64,000 nucleotides of DNA from Streptomyces spinoverrucosus (GTDB taxonomy: Bacteria; Actinomycetota; Actinomycetes; Streptomycetales; Streptomycetaceae). The DNA lies in the NCBI RefSeq assembly GCF_015712165.1, contig NZ_JADPZX010000001.1, positions 6,832,001-6,896,000 of the forward strand, in the 5' to 3' direction. A program made the position numbers and the translations under genes. The notes under the pieces were generated by a model, which did no database searches, was not told where the DNA came from, and was given only the letters and a program-made list of their open reading frames with translations. Every line of letters starts with the position of its first letter. The first letter of the stretch is position 1. This document shows positions 36,451 through 44,573 of the stretch, in pieces.

Positions 36451-37478
36451 GAGTCGGGTCCTTTCTCGGGGCAGCCGCAGGACGTGCGGTGGACGAAGGT
36501 GCAGGGGAGCCGAACGGTCCGGGCGGGCCGGTCCGGAGCGGCGAGGCGTTCCAGGAGGACCCGAACGGCCTGGGCGCCGAGGTCCTTGCTGGGCTGGGCG
36601 ATCGCGGTGAGCCGGGGCGAGAACAGGTCCGCCCAGGCGAAGTCGTCGAAGCAGCACAGCGCGATGTCGCCGGGCACGGACAGACCCCGCTCGCGCAGGG
36701 CGCGCAGGGCGCCGATGGTCATGGCGTTGTTGGCGGTGACGAGGGCCGTGGGCGGCGCGGCGAGCGAGAGCAGGGCGGCGGTGGCCTCCGCGCCGCCGGC
36801 CGATTCGGAGTCGCCGTGCGCGACGAGTCGCTCGTCGTGGGGGAGCCCGGCGGCGGCCAGCCCGTGCCGGTAGCCGGTGATCCGCTCGGCGGTCGTACTC
36901 AGTCCGCGGCGGCCCGCGACCAGGGCGATACGGCGGTGGCCGAGCTCGGCTAGGTGGGTGACCAGGCTCGCCACCGGCTCCGCGCTCTCCGCGCAGATCT
37001 GGTCGAAGCGCGGCGCACCGCTCGCCGGATCGTCGACCACGCGGTCCAGCAGCACGGTCGGCACCTTGTGGCGGTGCAGGTAGGAGAGCAGCTCGTGGGG
37101 GTGTGGGGACGGCGCGACGATCAGGCCGTCCACGCGTCGCTCGTGCAGCAGCTGGACGACCTTGCGCTCGTGCTGCGGATCTTCGTGCGGGTCGGCGATG
37201 AGGAGGCTGTAGCCCTGCTCCAGGGCGGTCGCCTCGACACCCTGGAGGATCTCGGTGAAGTACGGGTTGCTGATGGCCGACACCGCGAGCCCGACGGAGC
37301 GGGTGCGGGAGGTCACCAGGGAGCGGGCCAGGGTGTTCGGGGTGTAGCCGAGCTCGTCGATGGCGTCCAGGACGGCCTGTCGGGTCTGCGGGAGCACCGG
37401 TCGGGTGCCGTTCAGCACATGGGAGACGGTCGCCACGGAGACTCCGGCGCTGCGCGCCACGTCCGCCATCGTCGCCAT
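36447..37478 (-). CDS. LacI-family transcriptional regulator
   Basis: 343 residues. LacI HTH at the N terminus (ATMADVARSAGVSVATVSHV, with the hinge LGYTPNTLARSL), then a periplasmic-binding-protein-like effector domain (SVGLAVSAISNPYFTEILQG ... ALCCFDDFAWADLFSPRLT). ATG 37478 follows AGGGGA. The C terminus ends in a Cys pair (TSCGCPEKG), common in actinobacterial members. A composite palindrome at 37591-37618, upstream of its own start, is the obvious autoregulatory operator. It probably responds to the sugar used by the coupled kinase. Confidence 0.93.
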   Translation of the reverse strand: MATMADVARSAGVSVATVSHVLNGTRPVLPQTRQAVLDAIDELGYTPNTLARSLVTSRTRSVGLAVSAISNPYFTEILQGVEATALEQGYSLLIADPHEDPQHERKVVQLLHERRVDGLIVAPSPHPHELLSYLHRHKVPTVLLDRVVDDPASGAPRFDQICAESAEPVASLVTHLAELGHRRIALVAGRRGLSTTAERITGYRHGLAAAGLPHDERLVAHGDSESAGGAEATAALLSLAAPPTALVTANNAMTIGALRALRERGLSVPGDIALCCFDDFAWADLFSPRLTAIAQPSKDLGAQAVRVLLERLAAPDRPARTVRLPCTFVHRTSCGCPEKGPDS

Positions 37479-37590
37479 GGTGTGTCCCCTTCCCGAAGGC
37501 GCCCATGCGGTTCCCGAAGGCGCCCGTGCCGGGCGGGGTCATGCCGGGCCGCGCCCTTCCTGGCGGGGACGGTATCCCATCCAGAGCCGG

Positions 37591-37618
37591 ACGTAAACGC
37601 TTGCGCAAACGTTTACGT
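37591..37618. promoter_or_regulatory. LacI-type operator upstream of the regulator/kinase operon
   Basis: ACGTAAACG (37591-37599) and CGTTTACGT (37610-37618) are exact complements around a 10-nt centre that itself contains the palindrome TTGCGCAA (37601-37608). CG-centred AAACG/CGTTT half-sites are typical of actinobacterial LacI operators. It lies ~113 bp before the LacI gene and 12 bp from the end of the XRE gene. Confidence 0.8.
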
Positions 37619-37629
37619 CACTCCGAGGC

Positions 37630-38610
37630 TCACCCGTCCTCCCACTCCCACCCGATCCCCAAGATCCCCGCCCGCACCCGCGGCTCCACGAGATGCACCG
37701 AGTGGTGCCGCCCGGTCAGCGGCAGGTCCTGGTGGCCGCTGCGCGGCGCCGCGGCCGAGTGCTGGGCGAACCGGTGACAGCGCACCGGCAGGGCGTTCTC
37801 GTCGAACCGCACCTGAAGGGCGTACTGGCCGCCGGCCGGCCCGAAGCCACGGACGTACTCGCGGGACACGCCCGCCGTGCCGTCCTCGACGCCGTAGCGG
37901 AAGAGGAAGGTGTCGCCGGTCCGCAGCCGGGTGTCGAAGAGCAGCTCGGCGACGAGGATCCCGGTCTCCTGGTGCCAACGGGCGTGTCCGGTGCGGCAGT
38001 TCTCCAGGGCGTGCACGGTCATGCGGTCCGGCGCGCACCCGGGGTCGCCGTGGTGGACGGCCACGAAGCGGTCGACGCCGTCCCGGTGTGCGCGCACGAT
38101 GTGGTGCGACTCCCGCCCCAGCAGCTCGCGGCGCGCCCCGATCCGTACCCGCTCGTGGTGCCCGAGCATGTGCAGGCCGCCGTCGAGCGGGGCGCCCAGC
38201 TCGGCGAGCAGCCGTTCCAGGACGCCGGAAGCCTCGATGAGGGACCGGTAGGAGCGGCCCTCGGGGCGGCGCGCGGACGTGCGGTCGTCGGTCGTCTCGG
38301 CGAGCAGCCGGATCAACGACTCCTCCGGGAGGTGGAGGATCTCCTCCAGGGCCCGTACGGCGCGCAGCGACTCGGGGCGCTGAGGGCGGCGGGCACCCTG
38401 CTGCCAGTAACTCAGGCTCGTGACGCCCACTTTCACGCCGTACCGCGTCAGATGGTGCTGTACCCGCTGCAACGGCAGTCCGCGGGCGGCTATCGCGGCG
38501 CGCAGCGCGACGTGGAAGGGGCCGCCGCGCAGGGCCGTGTCCAGTTCGGAGTCCAGTTCCGTGTCCAGTTCCGCGGGGACGACGTCCGCGTGCGGTGTGG
38601 CGTGCGGCAT
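37630..38610 (-). CDS. XRE-like helix-turn-helix regulator, conserved in Streptomyces
   Basis: 326 residues from ATG 38610. Residues ~30-95 look like a HTH domain (FHVALRAAIAARGLPLQRVQ, then YGVKVGVTSLSYWQQGARRP). The rest is unassigned: LIEASGVLERLLAELGAP, GRESHHIVRAHRDGVDRFVA and, at the end, HLVEPRVRAGILGIGWEWED. The N terminus carries a repeated Glu/Leu/Asp run (ELDTELDSELDTALRG) encoded by near-perfect 12-bp repeats. It precedes the LacI-kinase pair in the same direction and is divergent from uvrC. The target is unknown. Confidence 0.78.
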   Translation of the reverse strand: MPHATPHADVVPAELDTELDSELDTALRGGPFHVALRAAIAARGLPLQRVQHHLTRYGVKVGVTSLSYWQQGARRPQRPESLRAVRALEEILHLPEESLIRLLAETTDDRTSARRPEGRSYRSLIEASGVLERLLAELGAPLDGGLHMLGHHERVRIGARRELLGRESHHIVRAHRDGVDRFVAVHHGDPGCAPDRMTVHALENCRTGHARWHQETGILVAELLFDTRLRTGDTFLFRYGVEDGTAGVSREYVRGFGPAGGQYALQVRFDENALPVRCHRFAQHSAAAPRSGHQDLPLTGRHHSVHLVEPRVRAGILGIGWEWEDG

Positions 38611-38912
38611 GCAGGGGCCTTTCTGTGCTGGATCACAACGGCTGGTCAGTCCGTTCGCGCAGGTCGTCCGGGTCACCCGGGCGGCGTCGGGCCGTCTTCA
38701 CATGCGTACGCCGCCGTTCACGGTCCCGAGTTCCTCCGCATTGAAGCGTGTTGACCATGCCTCGACAACACCTGATGCCCAACCGTGGTGTGCTCGTGGC
38801 CGAGGTTCGACCGGTGCGTCACGGGGGAGCGCCCACCGTGCCGCCCGGCGGTTCGGCGGGCGTTGTCCACAGGCCCGCCGCGGTGTCACCGCTCGCCAGT
38901 AGGGTGTGAGAC
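38611..38912. other. Divergent regulatory region before uvrC with a DnaA box
   Basis: About 300 bp. It holds TTGTCCACA (38863-38871), an exact match to the Streptomyces DnaA-box consensus, and the uvrC promoter at its right end. TTGACC at 38750 may be a -35 box, but I see no matching -10. No gene is supported here. Confidence 0.45.
38883..38905 (+). promoter_or_regulatory. Probable damage-type promoter of uvrC (weaker match)
   Basis: GTGTCACCG (38883-38891), 8 nt, TAGGGT (38900-38905). The core TGTCA, the 8-nt spacing and TAnnnT are kept, but the flanking GTG of the consensus is CCG. The -10 box ends 7 nt before ATG 38913, as in uvrB, so a leaderless transcript is expected. Confidence 0.6.
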
Positions 38913-41087
38913 ATGGCCGATCCCTCCAGCTACCGCCCCAGGCCGGGAGACATCCCGGACTCCCCGGGGGTGTACCGATTCCGTGACGAGCACCGCCGGG
39001 TGATCTACGTCGGAAAGGCGAAGAGCCTGCGCCAGCGCCTGGCCAACTACTTCCAGGACCTGGCCGGCCTGCACCCGCGCACCCGGAGCATGGTCACCAC
39101 GGCCGCATCCGTGGAGTGGACGGTGGTGTCCACGGAGGTCGAGGCACTACAGCTGGAGTACTCCTGGATCAAGGAGTACGACCCCCGGTTCAACGTCAAG
39201 TACCGCGACGACAAGAGCTACCCGTACCTCGCGGTGACGATGAACGAGCAGTACCCGCGCGTGCAGGTGATGCGCGGCCACAAGAAGAAGGGCGTGCGCT
39301 ACTTCGGGCCGTACGCGCACGCGTGGGCCATCCGGGACACGGTCGACCTGCTGCTGCGTGTCTTCCCGGTACGCACCTGCTCGACCGGCGTCTTCAAGAA
39401 CGCACGCCGCACCGGCCGCCCCTGCCTGCTCGGCTACATCGGCAAGTGCTCCGCGCCCTGCGTCGGCCGGATCTCCGACGAGGAGCACATGGAGCTGGCG
39501 GAGGAGTTCTGCGACTTCATGACGGGCCGTACGGGCACGTACCTGCGCCGTCTGGAGAAGCAGATGGGGCAGGCGGCCGAGGAGCTGGAGTACGAGCGGG
39601 CGGCCCGGCTGCGTGACGACATCGAGGCCCTGAAGAAGGCCATGGAGAAGAACGCGGTCGTGCTCGCCGACGCGACCGACGCCGACCTGATCGCGGTCGC
39701 CGAGGACGAGCTGGAAGCGGCCGTGCAGATCTTCCACGTCCGTGGCGGACGGGTGCGCGGCCAGCGTGGCTGGGTCACCGACAAGGTCGAGGAGATCACA
39801 ACAGGGGCTCTGGTGGAGCACGCCCTGCAGCAGCTGTACGGGGAGGAGACCGGTGACGCGGTCCCCAAGGAGGTACTCGTCCCGGCGCTGCCCGACCCGG
39901 TGGAGCCGGTGCAGGAGTGGCTGGCCGTCCGCCGGGGCTCGAACGTCTCGCTGCGGATCCCGCAGCGCGGCGACAAGAAGGCCCTGATGGAGACCGTGCA
40001 GCGCAACGCCCTCCAGGCACTGGCGCTGCACAAGACCAAGCGCGCCTCGGACCTGACCACGCGCTCGCGCGCGCTGGAGGAGATCGCCGACGCCCTGGAC
40101 CTGGACAGCGCCCCGCTGCGGATCGAGTGCTACGACATCTCGCACCTCCAGGGCGACGACGTGGTGGCCTCCATGGTCGTCTTCGAGGACGGGCTGCAGC
40201 GCAAGAGTGAGTACCGCCGCTTCCAGATCAAGGGTTTCCGGGGCCAGGACGACGTCCGCTCGATGCACGAGGTGATCACCCGCCGCTTCCGGCGCTACCT
40301 CGCCGAGAAGGAGCGGACGGGCGAGTGGGCCGACGGCGAGCCCGCCCTCACCAACGGCGAGCCCGCCCTGGCCGACGGTGGCACAAGCGTCGGCGCCGAC
40401 GGGGACGCAAGCGCGCTCACCGCCGGTGGCACAAGCGCGCTCACCGCCGGTGGCGCAAGCGCCCTCACCAGCTCCCTCACCGAGGACGACGGTCGCCCCA
40501 AGCGCTTCGCCTACCCCCCGCAGCTCGTCGTCGTCGATGGCGGTCAGCCGCAGGTCGCCGCGGCCCAGCGGGCCCTGGACGAGCTCGGCATCGACGACAT
40601 CGCCGTGTGCGGCCTCGCCAAGCGCCTGGAGGAGGTCTGGCTGCCCGGCGAGGACGACCCGGTCGTCCTGCCCCGCACCAGCGAGGGCCTCTACCTGCTG
40701 CAACGCGTCCGCGACGAAGCGCACCGGTTCGCGATCACCTACCAGCGCAGCAAGCGCGCCAAGCGCATCCGCTCCAGTCCCCTGGACGACGTGCCCGGGC
40801 TCGGCGAGACGCGCAAACAGGCGCTGATCAAGCACTTCGGGTCGGTGAAGAAGCTACGGTCCGCGACAATCGACGAGATTTGTGAGGTACCGGGCATAGG
40901 TCGCAAGACGGCCGAGACGATCGCCGTGGCGCTCGCCCGGACGGCCCCGGCCGCACCCGCCGTGAACACGGCGACTGGAGAGATCATGGAAGACGTGGAA
41001 GACGGGGAACCCGAGACGACGGCGGGTACCCCAGGGGAGCCCGTGCCCACGGGCGCCCCGGACGAGCGACGGGGGCAGGAGAGATGA
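38913..41087 (+). CDS. uvrC: Excinuclease ABC subunit C
   Basis: 724 residues. UvrC makes the two incisions of excision repair. GIY-YIG nuclease at the N terminus ([20 protein letters not shown]), a Cys-rich stretch ([17 protein letters not shown]), a UVR motif ([20 protein letters not shown]), the RNase H-like second nuclease ([35 protein letters not shown]) and two helix-hairpin-helix motifs ([26 protein letters not shown]). Inside the second nuclease region a ~50-residue Ala/Thr/Gly insertion built on tandem repeats separates [12 protein letters not shown] from [10 protein letters not shown]. The TGA overlaps rapZ. Confidence 0.97.
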   Translation: MADPSSYRPRPGDIPDSPGVYRFRDEHRRVIYVGKAKSLRQRLANYFQDLAGLHPRTRSMVTTAASVEWTVVSTEVEALQLEYSWIKEYDPRFNVKYRDDKSYPYLAVTMNEQYPRVQVMRGHKKKGVRYFGPYAHAWAIRDTVDLLLRVFPVRTCSTGVFKNARRTGRPCLLGYIGKCSAPCVGRISDEEHMELAEEFCDFMTGRTGTYLRRLEKQMGQAAEELEYERAARLRDDIEALKKAMEKNAVVLADATDADLIAVAEDELEAAVQIFHVRGGRVRGQRGWVTDKVEEITTGALVEHALQQLYGEETGDAVPKEVLVPALPDPVEPVQEWLAVRRGSNVSLRIPQRGDKKALMETVQRNALQALALHKTKRASDLTTRSRALEEIADALDLDSAPLRIECYDISHLQGDDVVASMVVFEDGLQRKSEYRRFQIKGFRGQDDVRSMHEVITRRFRRYLAEKERTGEWADGEPALTNGEPALADGGTSVGADGDASALTAGGTSALTAGGASALTSSLTEDDGRPKRFAYPPQLVVVDGGQPQVAAAQRALDELGIDDIAVCGLAKRLEEVWLPGEDDPVVLPRTSEGLYLLQRVRDEAHRFAITYQRSKRAKRIRSSPLDDVPGLGETRKQALIKHFGSVKKLRSATIDEICEVPGIGRKTAETIAVALARTAPAAPAVNTATGEIMEDVEDGEPETTAGTPGEPVPTGAPDERRGQER
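40333..40470 (+). repeat. In-frame tandem repeats inside uvrC
   Basis: A 24-bp unit beginning CAAGCGCGCTCACCGCCGG repeats at 40408-40431 and 40432-40455, with a partial third copy at 40456-40470. It encodes copies of (T/A)SALTAGG. Just upstream, GGCGAGCCCGCCCT appears twice. The units are multiples of 3 bp, so the frame is kept, and this part of the protein is likely a flexible loop that varies between strains. Confidence 0.8.
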
Positions 41088-42100
41088 CCGAGCACGAGAA
41101 GCAGTCCACGGACCGGCGAGATCAGGAACCCAAGGAAACTCACAAGGTGACCGACGAGGATCGCACCCGGCAGGACGCGCCTCAGGACGACGGAGCACAG
41201 GTGGGTACGGGCATCGAAGCAGGCGGGGTCCCCGAAGCGGCCATCCCCGAACTGGTGATCATCTCGGGCATGTCCGGAGCCGGACGCTCGACGGCCGCGA
41301 AGTGTCTGGAGGACCTCGGCTGGTTCGTGGTCGACAACCTCCCGCCCGCGCTGATCCCCACCATGGTGGAGCTCGGTGCCCGCTCGCAGGGCAATGTGGC
41401 GCGGATCGCGGTCGTCGTCGACGTACGCGGCAGGCGTTTCTTCGACAATCTGCGCGAGTCCCTCGCCGACCTCGACACCCGCGGGGTGACCCGGCGGATC
41501 GTCTTCCTGGAGTCCTCCGACGAGGCCCTGGTGCGCCGCTTCGAGTCGGTGCGCCGCCCGCACCCCCTGCAGGGCGACGGCAGGATCGTCGACGGCATCG
41601 CCGCCGAGCGCGAGCTGCTGCGCGAGCTGCGCGGCGACGCCGACCTGGTGATCGACACCTCCAGCCTCAACGTGCACGAGCTGCGCGCCAAGATGGACGC
41701 CCAGTTCGCGGGCGAGGAGGAGCCGGAGCTGCGGGCCACCGTCATGTCCTTCGGCTACAAGTACGGCCTGCCGGTCGACGCCGACCTCGTCGTCGACTGC
41801 CGCTTCCTGCCCAACCCGCACTGGGTGCCGGAGCTGCGCCCGTTCACCGGCCTCAACGAGGAGGTGTCGGGCTATGTCTTCAACCAGCCCGGCGCGAAGG
41901 AGTTCCTCGACCGGTACGCCGAGCTGCTCCAGCTCATCGCGGCGGGCTACCGGCGTGAGGGCAAGCGGTATGTGACCATCGCGGTCGGCTGCACCGGTGG
42001 CAAGCACCGCTCGGTCGCGATGTCGGAGAAGCTCGCCGCGCGCCTGGCGGCCGAGGGTGTGGAAACGGTGGTCGTGCACCGGGACATGGGACGCGAATGA
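41084..42100 (+). CDS. rapZ: RNase adapter protein RapZ (P-loop nucleotide-binding)
   Basis: 338 residues. N-terminal P-loop region [20 protein letters not shown]: the usual Lys of GKS/T is Arg (GAGRST), as I recall for other actinobacterial homologues. Conserved [20 protein letters not shown] follows, and the C-terminal domain holds [23 protein letters not shown]. In E. coli RapZ binds GlmY/GlcN6P and directs RNase E; in actinobacteria its role is less clear. The first ~55 residues are a charged, disordered-looking extension. Overlaps of 4 nt with both uvrC and yvcK mark a tightly coupled operon. Confidence 0.95.
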   Translation: MTEHEKQSTDRRDQEPKETHKVTDEDRTRQDAPQDDGAQVGTGIEAGGVPEAAIPELVIISGMSGAGRSTAAKCLEDLGWFVVDNLPPALIPTMVELGARSQGNVARIAVVVDVRGRRFFDNLRESLADLDTRGVTRRIVFLESSDEALVRRFESVRRPHPLQGDGRIVDGIAAERELLRELRGDADLVIDTSSLNVHELRAKMDAQFAGEEEPELRATVMSFGYKYGLPVDADLVVDCRFLPNPHWVPELRPFTGLNEEVSGYVFNQPGAKEFLDRYAELLQLIAAGYRREGKRYVTIAVGCTGGKHRSVAMSEKLAARLAAEGVETVVVHRDMGRE

Positions 42101-43164
42101 CGGGACGTACGTTGCGGCTGAGCCGGCTGCGCAGGGTCACCCCCGAGGGGCGGGGCGGCCGGCTCACCGAGTCCCGGGGCGGCCGCCCGCGCCGCCGGGG
42201 CACCCAGCCCAAGGTGGTCGCCCTCGGCGGCGGCATGGGACTGTCCGCCTCGCTCGCCGCGCTGCGCCGGATCACCGGCGACCTCACCGCCGTCGTCACC
42301 GTGGCCGACGACGGCGGCTCCAGCGGCCGGCTCCGCGACGAGCTGGGCGTGCTGCCGCCCGGCGATCTGCGCAAGGCGCTCGCCGCGCTGTGCGGCGACG
42401 ACGACTGGGGCCAGACCTGGGCCCGGGTCATCCAGCACCGCTTCCAGTCCGGCGGCGAGATGCACGGCCACGCGGTCGGCAACCTGCTGATCGTCGCCCT
42501 GTGGGAGCAGCTCGGCGACCACGTCCTGGCCCTCGACCTGGTCGGCAAGCTGCTCGGCGCGCACGGGCGCGTGCTGCCCATGTCCGCCGTGCCGCTGGAA
42601 CTCCAGGCGTTGGTCAGGGGGCACGATCGGGAGCGGCCCGACGACCTCGACACCGTCCGCGGACAGGCGAACGTCGCCCTCACGCCCGGCGAGGTGCAGT
42701 CCGTGCACCTGGTGCCGAACGATCCGCCCGCCGTCCCGGAGGCCGTCGAGGCGGTGCTGGACGCCGACTGGGTGGTGCTCGGCCCCGGCTCCTGGTTCTC
42801 CTCGGTCATCCCGCATCTGCTCGTGCCCGAGCTGCTGGACGCCCTGACGGAGACGAAGGCACGCCGGGTACTCTCGCTGAACCTCGCCCCGCAGCCCGGA
42901 GAAACCGAGGGCTTCTCCCCGCAGCGTCATTTGGAGGTTTTGGGACGACACGCCCCTAAACTCGCCCTGGACGTGGTGCTGGCCGACGAGGCCGCCGTGC
43001 CCGACCGCGACTCCCTGACCGACGCCGCCAAGCGTTTCGGGGCCGCGGTCGAGCTGGCGCCGGTGGCCCGGACGGACGGAACTCCGCGGCACGACCCGGA
43101 GCTGCTGGCCGCCGCGTACGACCGTATTTTTCGGATGCATGGAAGGATCGGCCCATGGCGATGA
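42097..43164 (+). CDS. yvcK: Gluconeogenesis factor YvcK/CofD-like UDP-GlcNAc-binding protein
   Basis: 355 residues, CofD-like fold: [20 protein letters not shown], the [23 protein letters not shown] motif, and [20 protein letters not shown]. Homologues bind UDP-GlcNAc and help growth on gluconeogenic carbon sources and normal cell-wall synthesis. The first ~40 residues are Arg/Gly-rich and precede the family core. It starts within the rapZ stop (ATGA) and overlaps whiA by 10 nt, the classic rapZ-yvcK-whiA order. Confidence 0.95.
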   Translation: MTGRTLRLSRLRRVTPEGRGGRLTESRGGRPRRRGTQPKVVALGGGMGLSASLAALRRITGDLTAVVTVADDGGSSGRLRDELGVLPPGDLRKALAALCGDDDWGQTWARVIQHRFQSGGEMHGHAVGNLLIVALWEQLGDHVLALDLVGKLLGAHGRVLPMSAVPLELQALVRGHDRERPDDLDTVRGQANVALTPGEVQSVHLVPNDPPAVPEAVEAVLDADWVVLGPGSWFSSVIPHLLVPELLDALTETKARRVLSLNLAPQPGETEGFSPQRHLEVLGRHAPKLALDVVLADEAAVPDRDSLTDAAKRFGAAVELAPVARTDGTPRHDPELLAAAYDRIFRMHGRIGPWR

Positions 43165-44144
43165 CGGCAGCGGTGAAGGACGAGATCTCCCGGCTCCCCG
43201 TCACCCGGACCTGCTGCAGGAAGGCGGAGGTCTCCGCCATCCTGCGGTTCGCCGGCGGCCTTCACCTGGTCAGCGGGCGCATCGTGATCGAGGCGGAGCT
43301 CGACACCGCGATGGCGGCGCGGCGGCTGAAGCGGGACATCCTGGAGATCTTCGGGCACAGCTCGGAACTGATCGTGATGGCTCCGGGTGGCCTGCGGCGC
43401 GGTTCGCGGTACGTCGTTCGGGTCGTCGCCGGTGGCGACCAGCTGGCCCGGCAAACCGGCCTGGTCGACGGCCGGGGCCGCCCGATCCGGGGTCTGCCCC
43501 CGCAGGTGGTCTCGGGGGCCACCTGCGACGCCGAGGCGGCCTGGCGCGGGGCCTTCCTGGCGCACGGTTCGCTCACCGAGCCCGGCCGCAGCTCCTCCCT
43601 GGAGGTGACCTGCCCGGGCCCCGAGGCCGCGCTCGCCCTGGTCGGCGCCGCCCGCCGCCTGTCGATCGCCGCGAAGGCCCGTGAGGTGCGGGGCGTTGAC
43701 CGGGTCGTCGTCCGCGACGGTGACGCGATCGGCGCGCTGCTCACCCGGCTCGGCGCCCACGAGTCGGTGCTGGCCTGGGAGGAGCGGCGAATGCGCCGCG
43801 AGGTCCGTGCCACCGCCAACCGGCTCGCCAACTTCGACGACGCCAACCTGCGCCGGTCCGCGCGCGCGGCGGTCGCCGCCGGGGCCCGGGTCGCCCGTGC
43901 GCTGGAGATCCTCGCCGACGACGTTCCCGAGCACCTCGCCGCGGCCGGCCGCCTGCGCATGGAGCACAAGCAGGCCTCGCTGGAGGAGCTGGGCGCGCTG
44001 GCCGATCCGCCGCTGACCAAGGACGCCGTCGCGGGGCGGATCCGCCGCCTGCTCGCCATGGCCGACAAGCGGGCGGCCGACCTGGGGATCCCGGGTACGG
44101 AGGCGAACCTCAGCGATGAACTGGCGGACAATCTCGCCGGCTGA
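43155..44144 (+). CDS. whiA: Sporulation transcription factor WhiA
   Basis: 329 residues. LAGLIDADG-like N-terminal domain ([40 protein letters not shown]) without homing-nuclease activity, then a C-terminal HTH ([27 protein letters not shown]). With WhiB, WhiA switches on ftsZ, ftsW and other genes at the onset of sporulation septation in Streptomyces. ATG 43155 has GAAGGA 7 nt upstream and overlaps yvcK by 10 nt. It is the last gene of the uvrC-rapZ-yvcK-whiA unit; a terminator follows. Confidence 0.97.
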   Translation: MAMTAAVKDEISRLPVTRTCCRKAEVSAILRFAGGLHLVSGRIVIEAELDTAMAARRLKRDILEIFGHSSELIVMAPGGLRRGSRYVVRVVAGGDQLARQTGLVDGRGRPIRGLPPQVVSGATCDAEAAWRGAFLAHGSLTEPGRSSSLEVTCPGPEAALALVGAARRLSIAAKAREVRGVDRVVVRDGDAIGALLTRLGAHESVLAWEERRMRREVRATANRLANFDDANLRRSARAAVAAGARVARALEILADDVPEHLAAAGRLRMEHKQASLEELGALADPPLTKDAVAGRIRRLLAMADKRAADLGIPGTEANLSDELADNLAG

Positions 44145-44160
44145 CGCCCCGTCGGACACA

Positions 44161-44197
44161 CCGGTGCCGACACCTGAATGAGGAGGTCCGGCACCGG
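44161..44197 (+). terminator. Terminator after whiA
   Basis: CCGGTGCCG (44161-44169) pairs exactly with CGGCACCGG (44189-44197); inside, ACCT (44172-44175) can pair with AGGT (44184-44187). It begins 17 nt after the whiA stop. It lacks a T run, as is usual for Streptomyces. Confidence 0.75.
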
Positions 44198-44199
44198 CG

Positions 44200-44415
44200 T
44201 CACGCCCACTCCCACCCCGGCGTCACGCCCGCGTCAGCCTCACTCCCGCACCCGCATTACGTCCGCGCCGACCCGCAGGCCCGCGCCGACCCGCACGCCC
44301 GCCGACCCGCACGCCCGCCCCGGCGTCACTCCCGCACCCGCATCACGCCCCCCGCCGACCCCACTCCCGCCCCCGGCATCACGTCCGCCCCGGCGTCACG
44401 CCCGCGAACCGGCCT
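44200..44415 (+). repeat. C-rich degenerate tandem repeat tract between whiA and the carboxypeptidase gene
   Basis: About 215 bp built from variants of CGGCGTCACGCCCGC and CGACCCGCACGCCCG, with a strongly C-rich plus strand. An open frame through it (44178-44471) encodes only Pro/Arg/Thr low-complexity sequence and is not a credible gene. It fills most of the 430-bp space between the whiA terminator and the next promoter. Confidence 0.75.
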
Positions 44416-44506
44416 CACCCCGACTCCCCCTCAACCCCGCCACCCCTGACACCACACCGGCATCCACCTGATGCCGGCGCCGCAACACCCCTGAGGCGCT
44501 CTTGAC

Positions 44507-44535
44507 TTGACCATGCCCTGTCATGAGCCTGGCAT
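44507..44535 (+). promoter_or_regulatory. Candidate promoter of the M14 carboxypeptidase gene
   Basis: TTGACC (44507-44512), 17 nt, TGGCAT (44530-44535). A good -35 and a fair -10 box would start transcription near 44542, about 32 nt before ATG 44574. An overlapping TTGACT at 44502 could also act as -35 with altered spacing. Confidence 0.5.
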
Positions 44536-44573
44536 CCACTCGCCACTGTGGCGAACCACCGCAAGGGGGGTTC

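Noticed and set aside
44178..44471. 97-codon Pro/Thr/Arg open frame after whiA
   Set aside because: It is made entirely of the C-rich tandem repeat and has no family resemblance.
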